A stretch of DNA of 36,441 bases from assembly GCA_017481725.1 (NCBI GenBank), contig JAFUOX010000075.1, positions 1-36,441 on the forward strand. Direction: 5' to 3'. The stretch comes from Kiritimatiellia bacterium. GTDB taxonomy: Bacteria; Verrucomicrobiota; Kiritimatiellia; RFP12; UBA3636. Shown in pieces: positions 9,180 through 16,072 of the stretch. How positions within the stretch are numbered: the stretch's first letter is position 1; each line of letters begins with the position of its first letter. The translations under genes and the position numbers were made by a program. The notes under the pieces are model-generated. The model searched no databases. It was not told where the DNA came from and saw only the letters and a program-made list of their open reading frames with translations.

Positions 9180-10137
9180 AGACATCCTCCCTCATAAGAA
9201 ATAGCACAACATCATCCCCACGAGCCTTAATGCATGGAGAACCATCATCATCAAGAGTGCGGCCAGCAAGCAATAGCATGCGATATTTTTCTTTGCTATC
9301 GCTTGGCTGAAATAGCTCTGTGGAATATGCTGGGTCAGGATTTACAAAACAAGGAGTATCTAGCACACCATCAGGTCCTGCAGAAACAATGCGTGCATAC
9401 TTAAATCTTGTGGCAGAGTACTCATCCTCATCTGCCTCACTTGGTGAAAGAGCCTCAACAGCCTCTGCAGGAGGAATCTGAATAACATATGGGTTTCCCC
9501 AAGGATCGCCCATCGCTAATTCACCTGGCACACCATAAGATATGAAAGAAGCTCCACTTCCCTCAGCATCTGAAAGCTCCTGCTCATATCCCGCAGGGAA
9601 AAATCGACGGTCTAAAAATGTTTTATCTGCTGCAAAACGTTTATCCGAGGCCTTTGGGAAAAGCATATCTGCATTATCCCAAAGCTGTACTGGCTTCACG
9701 TTGCGAATATATGGACCATTCCAACCATGCTCTGTCTGTGAATTGAAATTTGTAAAAGCATAATAGCTCGCACATGAAGTAAGCTCTGCTGCAGCAACAT
9801 CATCATAAAAATAAAAGCGCTCATTACCAACTGCTGAGCATGCAAGCACCACTATATTTGTGCGATTTAATAGATTATGCGGACGCATAAACACAGGCGT
9901 AAAGCCAGGAAGCTCCTGCATATCAGCCAAATAGCAAGCAGGGCCAGCCTCTGAGCCAATAATTGCCCCACGCATTGCTTGCATATCTGCTTCAGCAGCG
10001 GTAAGCATAGCTTTTTCGCGTTGACCCTTAAAGCCAGCAACGGCAATGGTCACCACTATGGCTATAATGGTGACAACCGCCAATAGCTCGATTAGCGTAA
10101 ACGCTGCATTTTTGTGTGTAAATCTTGTATTTTGCAT
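9169..10137 (-). CDS. Long GspG-like pseudopilin, first gene of the secretion operon
   Basis: Prepilin-like protein of 322 aa with the leader MQNTRFTHKNAA, cleavage expected between A12 and F13, and Glu17 at +5 in FTLIELLAVV. The -1 residue is Ala, not the usual Gly. GspG-type hallmarks are present but spread out: HGWNGPYI (137-144), DPWGNPYVI (211-219) and SAGPDGVLD (252-260), the last resembling the calcium-site region of GspG. Large insertions separate them, doubling the usual length. It is the first gene of the operon. No Shine-Dalgarno is seen; a TATAAT lies just five bases before the ATG, so a leaderless transcript is conceivable. It could be the major pseudopilin or a specialised tip/minor one; no short major pilin is encoded here. 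Confidence 0.85.
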   Translation of the reverse strand: MQNTRFTHKNAAFTLIELLAVVTIIAIVVTIAVAGFKGQREKAMLTAAEADMQAMRGAIIGSEAGPACYLADMQELPGFTPVFMRPHNLLNRTNIVVLACSAVGNERFYFYDDVAAAELTSCASYYAFTNFNSQTEHGWNGPYIRNVKPVQLWDNADMLFPKASDKRFAADKTFLDRRFFPAGYEQELSDAEGSGASFISYGVPGELAMGDPWGNPYVIQIPPAEAVEALSPSEADEDEYSATRFKYARIVSAGPDGVLDTPCFVNPDPAYSTELFQPSDSKEKYRMLLLAGRTLDDDGSPCIKARGDDVVLFLMREDVYEE

Positions 10138-10142
10138 AATTT

Positions 10143-10148
10143 ATTATA
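10143..10148 (-). promoter_or_regulatory. Possible -10 box of the secretion operon
   Basis: Minus-strand TATAAT lies five bases upstream of the ATG at 10137 and follows a run of eight T. No good -35 box is found at 16-18 bases. If used, the transcript would start at or next to the ATG (leaderless), which would agree with the absence of a ribosome site. The real promoter may equally lie further upstream. Confidence 0.25.
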
Positions 10149-10232
10149 AAAAAAAGCCTCAAGCAAGAAATCTATCTCCTGCTACACCTATTGAAACGAA
10201 CACAACCCCAAAAAAGTTCATTATTATTTTTC

Positions 10233-10249
10233 GCGCGCATTATGCGCGC
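10233..10249. repeat. Perfect hairpin, 7-bp stem and 3-base loop
   Basis: GCGCGCA, loop TTA, TGCGCGC. It stands out in an AT-rich stretch between the divergent genes. Neither strand has a T-run after it, so it is not a standard intrinsic terminator. It could be an operator-like palindrome or the fold of an untranslated leader. Confidence 0.6.
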
Positions 10250-10406
10250 CTATGCGTGACAAGCAATAGAATGTTCCGCACAAGATTCTCATTTCTAGTC
10301 TAGTATAGATAATGCACCAGAAAAGACAGCAATGAAACTAATCAAAATTGCGCTTATTTCGCATTTTTCTAAACTAACCGCTAACAACTTGCCTATACTG
10401 CGAAAA

Positions 10407-10504
10407 GACCCTTCTGTATATGATTAACTGTATATAATTGACTGTTGGCTGTGGGATGTGTTAGACTGTATGCGTCATGAGGAAGAAACATATACAGAAG
10501 GGTC
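10407..10504. repeat. 16-bp perfect inverted repeat pair
   Basis: GACCCTTCTGTATATG at 10407-10422 is repeated exactly in inverse orientation at 10489-10504 (CATATACAGAAGGGTC), with 66 bases between. The right arm runs into a second palindrome (10498-10512). The composition changes from AT-rich to GC-rich directly to the right, so the pair sits at the left border of the island gene. Confidence 0.85.
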
Positions 10505-10512
10505 CGACCCTT
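10498..10512. repeat. Palindrome AAGGGTC-C-GACCCTT
   Basis: A 7-bp perfect inverted repeat around a single central base, overlapping the right arm of the larger inverted repeat. A related GGGTCAGAC occurs at the other end of the island (11936-11944). Such GGGTC/GACCC palindromes resemble short repeats near single-strand (Y1/REP-type) transposases; that link is a recollection, not shown here. Confidence 0.6.
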
Positions 10513-10523
10513 TTATGCCCTCT

Positions 10524-10544
10524 AAGGACGCAAAGGACGCAAAG
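10524..10544 (+). repeat. Tandem 9-base repeat AAGGACGCA
   Basis: Two exact copies (10524-10532, 10533-10541) followed by a partial one, ending 13 bases before the start codon of the plus-strand gene. The pattern resembles a 'GACGCAAAG' intergenic repeat found in many bacterial genomes. Its purpose is unknown; here it forms the leader of the foreign gene. Confidence 0.6.
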
Positions 10545-10557
10545 AAAGGAAGTTAAT

Positions 10558-11886
10558 ATGGATATGAATCGGATACGCCAGTTTCTGTCGAGGACTGGCT
10601 TGGGGATGTTCCTCGTCTGGGGATGCGCTGCGGTTCTGTTCCTCGCAGCCGTAGTCGTCTCGCCCTTTTTGGGCAAGGCGGATGTGGTCGTGGGCGTTGC
10701 CGCGACGGTAGTTTTCGCTGGGACGTCCCTCTGGTATGTTCTGGTGTTTCTCGTGACTTTGGTGAAGCGGCAATGGAAGAAATCGGCGATCATGTTCGTT
10801 TCGGGCGGCGTAGGCGCGTGTCTGCTCGCCGTGGGCTTCGGCTTTGCAGTGGCGCTCAACTTTTGGTCCGCTGCGGTAAATTGGGAGAAGGGGAAAGAGA
10901 AACCGCGTTTGGTGGGAGTGCCGGGCGAAGATGGCAAGATGGCGTTCTCAGTCGAATACGTCAACGCCCATCCGTTCCTTGCCGAGTACGACAAGACGAT
11001 TGTATTCAAGTCCGGCAAGCGCATAGGCGTCTGGATGGATACCGGCGGCGCGGGGCCGTTCGCGGTGTACAGTCTTCCGACGGGGGAATACTATCTTGTG
11101 GACGGTCTCAAGCACAGTTTCATCCGCCACGATTATCGCGTCAACGTGACGAACGAAACGGTGGAAATGATGACAGACGATACATTCTGGATCCGCATTC
11201 CCGATGGTACGCTTGCGGTTGTCGGAGGGGGTGGAAATTCCATCGACGTCAATACGTCGGATGAAAAATACAAAAATGTAGAAAGCAAGTTCACGTCGGT
11301 GGGCGATTCGCTTTCGCGCCGCAAATACCTCGGTTTAATACATCCGAGCGGCGAATTCGAGAAGTCCGACGACGGTAAAGACCCGTATGTCGGCATAATC
11401 GAACCGAAATGGACTGCGGTGGATGCCGGCGCCGTAAATCTGCCGTTCACGCTGGAATGGCGCGACAACAAGAACAGATGGAGCAGGCAATGGCGCATTG
11501 CGACGGTTTCAGGCAAGCATTTCGGATTGTTCCGTGCAGGGGAGTTCGAGACGTGTTTCGTATATGTCGGCGCACCTGGAGTGTATCGACTTCATTTCGT
11601 TTCCAAGAATGGGTGGATGTCGGATATGTTTGACAATGAATACAGAATCGATGCAAACAGTGAAAAGGTCGAGATGATTGTCGGCGGATTCCTTTTGCGT
11701 ATCCCGCCAGGAACTATTGATATATCATCGTTCGGTATGAACGGAAACCATGCGCACTTGACGGCGGTAAGCGAGAACGGGACGCAGATTGAATCTGATG
11801 AATCCGTTCCTGCAAGCGAAGACGGATACCAGTACATGCTTGTTGGGTCCATCAATCATGACGGCAGATTCCTGCCTTGCCCTTGA
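10558..11886 (+). CDS. Unknown membrane protein with tandemly duplicated external domain
   Basis: Not recognised. It is the only convincing plus-strand gene, and its codons are clearly GC-richer than all others here. From the ATG at 10558 (AAGGAAG six bases upstream; 442 aa) there are three membrane helices (about 15-37, 42-69, 77-102), then an exported region built of two copies of a roughly 140-residue unit. Copy 1 (about 130-267) and copy 2 (about 297-438) align along their length: FSVEY/FTLEW at the start, VEMMTDDTFWIRIPDGT (202-218) against VEMIVGGFLLRIPPGT (371-386), and YLGLIHPSGEF against LVGSINHDGRF at the end. No catalytic motif is seen. The base composition, the flanking repeats and a truncated frame behind it suggest transfer. 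An upstream in-frame ATG at 10480 has no ribosome site. Confidence 0.75.
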   Translation: MDMNRIRQFLSRTGLGMFLVWGCAAVLFLAAVVVSPFLGKADVVVGVAATVVFAGTSLWYVLVFLVTLVKRQWKKSAIMFVSGGVGACLLAVGFGFAVALNFWSAAVNWEKGKEKPRLVGVPGEDGKMAFSVEYVNAHPFLAEYDKTIVFKSGKRIGVWMDTGGAGPFAVYSLPTGEYYLVDGLKHSFIRHDYRVNVTNETVEMMTDDTFWIRIPDGTLAVVGGGGNSIDVNTSDEKYKNVESKFTSVGDSLSRRKYLGLIHPSGEFEKSDDGKDPYVGIIEPKWTAVDAGAVNLPFTLEWRDNKNRWSRQWRIATVSGKHFGLFRAGEFETCFVYVGAPGVYRLHFVSKNGWMSDMFDNEYRIDANSEKVEMIVGGFLLRIPPGTIDISSFGMNGNHAHLTAVSENGTQIESDESVPASEDGYQYMLVGSINHDGRFLPCP

Positions 11887-11922
11887 GCATGTTGCTGTGC
11901 ATGAGACAAGGAGAAGGCAACA

Positions 11923-12051
11923 ATGAGCGCGTACAGGGTCAGACATAGTTACCACAGTAAATTATTCCTACAATTTTTGAGAAAAGAAACATCTCATACT
12001 AATAAAGCCGCAGCCACAGTCGAATTTATGTCAATGTGTAACCCAAATTAG
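11923..12051 (+). pseudogene. Truncated start of a second gene at the island border
   Basis: An ATG preceded by AAGGAGAAGG opens a 42-codon frame just behind the island gene. Its first eight or so codons are GC-rich like the island, then the composition switches to the AT-rich local type and the frame runs into the tail of the leftward lipocalin gene, where it stops. This looks like a gene start cut off at a recombination junction near 11945-11955. A chance short frame is the alternative. Confidence 0.35.
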
Positions 12052-12534
12052 TAGCGAGGTATCGTATCCACGGCGTTTGGCTTCAGCTAGGATGAGCTCT
12101 TTTGTGGCAGGGTCTATTTGCGAAGTGCGAGCGAGTATCCAAAGGAAGTCTGCATCGCTACCGCCGACAAGCACATGCTTATAGTCATTATCTAGCCAAA
12201 GAATACGAAAATCTCCATAAAATGGGCCAAAGAATGATACGCGCAAAAGACCCGGCTCATCGGTTAGCTTTGTTCGAGCCTGTAGCTTACCATCCTTAAG
12301 TCCTGTATTTACAACAGCTATTTTACCGTCTTCGCGCATCGTATATTCGGCTTTTGTATGTGACATACCACGTTCAAACCAATGGTCATAGCGTGCTATC
12401 TCATACCATGTTCCTAAATAACGCGACAAATCAACCTCCTTAACTGGAGTTAAATCAACTGTTGGCTTTGTAGCACAACCTGAAATCATAGCAATTACGG
12501 ATAAAATAAATATCTTAAATGAATATTTTTTCAT
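12031..12534 (-). CDS. blc: Lipocalin-family lipoprotein (Blc-like)
   Basis: Outer-membrane-type lipoprotein that binds hydrophobic ligands such as lysophospholipids in its E. coli relative. The start at 12534 is supported by AAGGAGGG six bases upstream and gives a lipoprotein signal MKKYSFKIFILSVIAMISGC with Cys20 as lipidation site; a longer frame to 12627 adds residues that do not fit. The mature part has the lipocalin signature LGTWYEIARYDHWFERG (40-56) and ends with a Blc-like helix ATKELILAEAKRRGYD. Length (167 aa) is normal. It lies 62 bases behind the sirtuin gene, possibly cotranscribed. Its 3' end meets the border of the GC-rich island. Confidence 0.92.
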   Translation of the reverse strand: MKKYSFKIFILSVIAMISGCATKPTVDLTPVKEVDLSRYLGTWYEIARYDHWFERGMSHTKAEYTMREDGKIAVVNTGLKDGKLQARTKLTDEPGLLRVSFFGPFYGDFRILWLDNDYKHVLVGGSDADFLWILARTSQIDPATKELILAEAKRRGYDTSLLIWVTH

Positions 12535-12596
12535 AGCATTCCCTCCTTGACGTTTTGATAAATTATGACTATATTTAAATTTGAGAAAAAAGTCAG

Positions 12597-13349
12597 TTAT
12601 ATTAGTCGGAGCTGTAGCTGGGAACAAAATTCGCCTAGGTCTGAAAAGCGCTTTAGTGCATAGCGATCATACGGTGTTGGCTGTGCGTTAACTATTATTA
12701 TATCGCCATTATTGCGATAGCTTAACAATGGGAGCGACGCTACAGGGTGCACCGTTAAGCTTGTACCCATCACAAGCACCAAATCTGCTTCCGTAAATTC
12801 TTTTTCCGCTTGCAGCAAGCCTGGCCCTAAGCTTTCACCATAAAAAACGACATCAGGTCGCAATAATCCACCACAAAGCTTACAATATGGCAATTCGCCA
12901 CTGTTAATCACATTAGCAATCTCTGAATAAGAGTGATATTCTCCACATCGTGTGCACACATGCCTATCTAAAGAACCATGTAGTTCAACAACATTTTTGT
13001 TACCTGCCTTAAAATGTAGAGAGTCTATATTTTGCGTATAAAGAGTGCGCAGGTATCCTTTTTTCTCTAGCAATGCACAGAGATGATGAACAATGCATGG
13101 TTCCTTTTGGAGCATTGTATAGAGCTCCTCGCGTGCAAATTGATAAAAAACATCCCAATTTGCTGATGCAAAATCAATATCAAGCAGCTCTTCTTTGCTA
13201 TGACCACGCCAAGTATCTCCAGTTGCATAAAATCCATTGGCACCACGAAAATCAGGAATGCCAGACAAGGTGGAAGCACCAGCACCGGTTAGTACTACTA
13301 ACCTTTGAGCAGAGAATATTTTTTCTGCATATTCATCAAAATTAGTCAT
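12597..13349 (-). CDS. cobB: Sirtuin, NAD-dependent protein deacylase
   Basis: Removes acyl groups from lysines using NAD. The sequence has GAGAS (22-26), GIPDFRG (30-36), TQNID (105-109), the catalytic His124 in LHG, and zinc cysteines C132, C135, C156 and C159. GTSLTVHP completes the NAD-binding fold. The start at 13349 (250 aa) has AAAGGAGAG upstream; an ATG eight codons earlier would overlap that ribosome site. The Phe-Gly-Glu of many sirtuins reads FYGES here. I see no Tyr/Arg pair that would clearly mark it as a desuccinylase. It is followed by the lipocalin gene. Confidence 0.93.
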   Translation of the reverse strand: MTNFDEYAEKIFSAQRLVVLTGAGASTLSGIPDFRGANGFYATGDTWRGHSKEELLDIDFASANWDVFYQFAREELYTMLQKEPCIVHHLCALLEKKGYLRTLYTQNIDSLHFKAGNKNVVELHGSLDRHVCTRCGEYHSYSEIANVINSGELPYCKLCGGLLRPDVVFYGESLGPGLLQAEKEFTEADLVLVMGTSLTVHPVASLPLLSYRNNGDIIIVNAQPTPYDRYALKRFSDLGEFCSQLQLRLI

Positions 13350-13501
13350 ACTTCTCTCCTTTAAAAGATGCATAGGAAAGTTTCCACGATATAAAGTACC
13401 ATAATCGGGGAAGACTTTTCAAGATAAGATAAAAAAAGAAACTATTTAGTGCAAACAAAATATTCATTCGCTGGACGTATCACATATACAAAAATATGAC
13501 A

Positions 13502-14440
13502 CTAAAAAGTGATAACATTATCCCGATGCATACTAAAAAAGCCTGGTTTTAACACGGCTTCATCTCCTACAACAACGTGATCTAAGATTGGGATAGATAG
13601 CTGACGCCCTGCCTCAACCAACTCTTTTGTTATCTCAATATCTTTACGCGATGGCGTTGGATCCCCCGAGGGATGATTATGTGCCAATATTATAAATGCA
13701 GCGGAATATCTGATTGCCTCACGGAACACCTCACGTGGATGGACAAGTGATGCATCTAAAGTACCTGAAGAAATTTCAATGGGATTCTGAGTACAAAGTC
13801 TGCAACGTTTATCCAATGGAAACACAAAGAAGCTTTCAGTTTGAGATAGTGCTTTAATTAGATTCACTCTTTGTGCAACATGCTCTGGAGCATTAAAAAT
13901 TGTACGTTTATTAACTTCTCCTAGCATTACACGCCGCGACAATTCTAGCATAGCAGCTAGCTCTATTGACTTTACTTCTCCGATTCCTCCGTAGCTTTTA
14001 AGCTCTTCAACTCCTGCATTCATTAGTTGAGCAAGAGACCCAAAAGAATCTAAAAGCTGTCGAGCAAGAACCAGCACATTTTTCCCTTGAGAGCCAGTGC
14101 GTAGCATAATTGCAAGAAGCTCTTCATCAAGCAATGACTTAGCTCCAAATTTGGCAAGTCTCTCACGTGGGCGAGCCCCTTTTGGGAGCATTTCAGATAA
14201 TGCTTGCTGATTTGTGGCAGTGTCTAATTCTTCAGATTGATAATCTTCTACAGACTCTGCCACAAATTTCTCTGAAAAATCCAAGGCATTTTCAGTTTGA
14301 CTTTCCGAACGATTTTCGTGAAGAAAGGTCTTTATTGGTTTAACTAACTTATGGGGTTTATTTGCATGAGATGAAATTTCACAATGAGTGACATTGTGCA
14401 CTCTACCATCATACTTTAACCTCAGTTGGGCCATATTCAT
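13502..14440 (-). CDS. radC: RadC-family JAMM-domain protein with N-terminal extension
   Basis: Belongs to the RadC/UPF0758 family; the role in the cell is not settled. A helix-hairpin-helix-type domain (about 90-170, with LLDEELLAIMLRTGSQGK and SYGGIGEVK) precedes the JAMM metalloprotease-like domain with HNHPSGDPTPSRKD; metal ligands would be H254, H256 and D267. The first 85-90 residues are an extra acidic and polar, probably disordered, extension; usual RadC proteins are about 225 aa, this one 312. The start at 14440 has GGAGG six bases upstream and overlaps the 3' end of miaA by 32 bases, so translation is coupled. Confidence 0.92.
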   Translation of the reverse strand: MNMAQLRLKYDGRVHNVTHCEISSHANKPHKLVKPIKTFLHENRSESQTENALDFSEKFVAESVEDYQSEELDTATNQQALSEMLPKGARPRERLAKFGAKSLLDEELLAIMLRTGSQGKNVLVLARQLLDSFGSLAQLMNAGVEELKSYGGIGEVKSIELAAMLELSRRVMLGEVNKRTIFNAPEHVAQRVNLIKALSQTESFFVFPLDKRCRLCTQNPIEISSGTLDASLVHPREVFREAIRYSAAFIILAHNHPSGDPTPSRKDIEITKELVEAGRQLSIPILDHVVVGDEAVLKPGFFSMHRDNVITF

Positions 14441-15371
14441 TCCATACCTCCATGATTTTATCTGCAACTCTACATACTTCTATAGCCGTATTGGGTGCTG
14501 ACACCCATTTTACATTATTTTGATGACGAAACCACGTGCGCTGGCGTTTAGCTAGTTGGCGGGTTCTAATAATTGTTCGCTCAATTGCTTCTTCTATTGA
14601 GCATTTACCATCAAGTGCATCCAATGCCTCTTGATAACCAATGCCTGAGCCTGCAGTAGAAGAAAAATTAGGATATTGATCTCGAAGAGATTTTACCTCG
14701 TCGATTAATCCATTCGAAAACATTTCACGGGCACGCTTTTCAATACGGACCCTCAATAGCTCTGGTTCTGCCCAAAGTCCAGCAATTACAGGCTGTATTG
14801 AAGCATCTTTTTTTGCTTCAGAAGCTAGTTGCTCTGCAAATTTGCGAGCACCATCAACGCCCTTTGCTTCAAGTACCTCAATCATGCGAATCACACGGCG
14901 AGGGTTATCCTTATCTGGCATAGCATTTAAGACTTCTGGAATTGATGAGAAATATTGCCACAAAGCCTCAATACCCCCAGCTGCATATTCTGTATTAAGA
15001 CGATTTCGAAGAGCTGCATCCTCAGCACCTGGCACATCAATACCCTTAATTAATGCACTAATATATAAGCCTGTGCCACCTGCTACGATTACTGTTCTAT
15101 TCTGCTGCTCAGCATCAACAAATGCAGCCCTAACAGCATCGAGCCATTTGCCTGTACTAAAAGGTTCATTTGGAGCAACTAAATCTGCACCTCGGAAATC
15201 TATTCCTTCTAGTTCTTCAACGGTAGGCTTGGCAGTGCCGATATTCATCCCTTTATAAACAAGCATAGAATCAGCAGAAACAAGTATACTGCCCGTGCGG
15301 CGGGCTAACTCATTTGCTGTTGCAGTTTTACCTGTAGCGGTTGCACCGGCTAATATCCATGCTTTTGCCAT
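14409..15371 (-). CDS. miaA: tRNA dimethylallyltransferase
   Basis: Adds a dimethylallyl group to A37 of tRNAs that read codons starting with U. The P-loop GATATGKT is at 9-16, followed by SADSMLVYKGMNIGTAKPT (33-51), the family's substrate-binding region, GIGYQEAL, and RTRQLAKRQRTWFR near 270-283. Length (320 aa) is normal. The ATG lies two bases after the stop of the HAD gene and the 3' end overlaps radC. It is part of the secA to radC gene row. Confidence 0.97.
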   Translation of the reverse strand: MAKAWILAGATATGKTATANELARRTGSILVSADSMLVYKGMNIGTAKPTVEELEGIDFRGADLVAPNEPFSTGKWLDAVRAAFVDAEQQNRTVIVAGGTGLYISALIKGIDVPGAEDAALRNRLNTEYAAGGIEALWQYFSSIPEVLNAMPDKDNPRRVIRMIEVLEAKGVDGARKFAEQLASEAKKDASIQPVIAGLWAEPELLRVRIEKRAREMFSNGLIDEVKSLRDQYPNFSSTAGSGIGYQEALDALDGKCSIEEAIERTIIRTRQLAKRQRTWFRHQNNVKWVSAPNTAIEVCRVADKIMEVWNEYGPTEVKV

Positions 15372-15373
15372 AG

Positions 15374-16015
15374 TTAAATAATCTCTTCTGTATATTTTGA
15401 TAAATCGTCAAGTGTAATATCGGCTAAAGAAACATCTTGTTTTGGATGATCTGGAAGAACAAGAGCCACACATTTCATACCAGCACGTTTTGCTGCAGTA
15501 ACACCAGGACAAGAATCTTCAAACACAACACACTCTTCTGGCTTTAAACCCATTTTCTCTGCTGCTAGAAGAAACACCATTGGGTTTGGTTTACCATCAG
15601 AATAATCTTCGGAGCCAAGGAAAAAGGAAACATTTTCTTCAACTCCCATATATTTAATTCCCTCCTCAATAACATCACGAGGAGAGCCAGATGCAATACA
15701 GACTGGTGCCGTCAATGATAAACGCTTTAATAGGTTGATAGAACCGGCAATACGAATATCGGAAGAAACCTTCATTTCTTCAAAATATGAATATGCTTCA
15801 TCCGCAATAGCATTGACATCTTTCAGCTTACCATTTGAAAGAGCAATAGTATCAAGATAAATATCTCTTGCTGCTCGACCGCAAACAATTTTCAAAACTT
15901 GCTCATGGGACACAAAAATATCGTGAGCAGCAAACAAGCGTTCCATCACCTCTATCCAAACGAGTTCTGTATCTAAAAGAGTGCCATCTAAATCAAAGAT
16001 ATATCCTTTTTTCAT
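15374..16015 (-). CDS. HAD-superfamily phosphatase (beta-phosphoglucomutase-like)
   Basis: A small HAD hydrolase, 213 aa. Motif I DLDGTLLDT has the nucleophile Asp8 and acid/base Asp10, motif II is IASGSP, the motif III lysine is in DGKPNP, and motif IV is VVFEDSCPG. A helical cap lies between motifs I and II. This is the pattern of sugar-phosphate phosphatases and phosphoglucomutases; the substrate cannot be read from the sequence. GAGAG is five bases before the ATG. It lies 57 bases behind the pseudokinase gene and touches miaA. Confidence 0.88.
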   Translation of the reverse strand: MKKGYIFDLDGTLLDTELVWIEVMERLFAAHDIFVSHEQVLKIVCGRAARDIYLDTIALSNGKLKDVNAIADEAYSYFEEMKVSSDIRIAGSINLLKRLSLTAPVCIASGSPRDVIEEGIKYMGVEENVSFFLGSEDYSDGKPNPMVFLLAAEKMGLKPEECVVFEDSCPGVTAAKRAGMKCVALVLPDHPKQDVSLADITLDDLSKYTEEII

Positions 16016-16072
16016 TCAAACTCTCAATTAATATGTTGTATATAATCAAATCATATATTGGTAAATCTTACT

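Larger units (their letters stand above)
10138..10557. other. Intergenic region between the secretion operon and the GC-rich gene
   Basis: The left part (10138-10400) is AT-rich and must hold the start signals for the leftward operon. It also holds a perfect GC-only-type hairpin at 10233-10249 without a T-run on either side. The right part (10407-10557) holds a 16-base inverted repeat pair, a GGGTCCGACCC palindrome and a 9-base tandem repeat leading into the plus-strand gene. A plus-strand frame is open from an ATG at 10480, but it has no ribosome site and its N-terminal part is just translated repeat, so I did not extend the gene into it. Confidence 0.6.

Noticed and set aside
10233-10249. 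GC-rich hairpin as intrinsic terminator
   Set aside because: No T-run follows on either strand, and the only gene whose end could need it would be convergent there; genes on both sides start, not end, here.
10480-10557. N-terminal extension of the island gene from an upstream in-frame ATG
   Set aside because: It has no ribosome site and would translate the inverted repeat and the tandem repeat; the ATG at 10558 has AAGGAAG at good spacing and starts a normal membrane protein N-terminus.
10461-11024. A long minus-strand frame opposite the island gene
   Set aside because: Its content (many Thr, Pro and Arg) is that of the mirror of a GC-rich gene; the plus-strand frame has helices and an internal protein repeat, so it is the real one.
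12535-12627. Longer N-terminus for the lipocalin
   Set aside because: The extra residues overlap the sirtuin stop and hide the lipoprotein signal; the ATG at 12534 has a strong ribosome site and lipobox.
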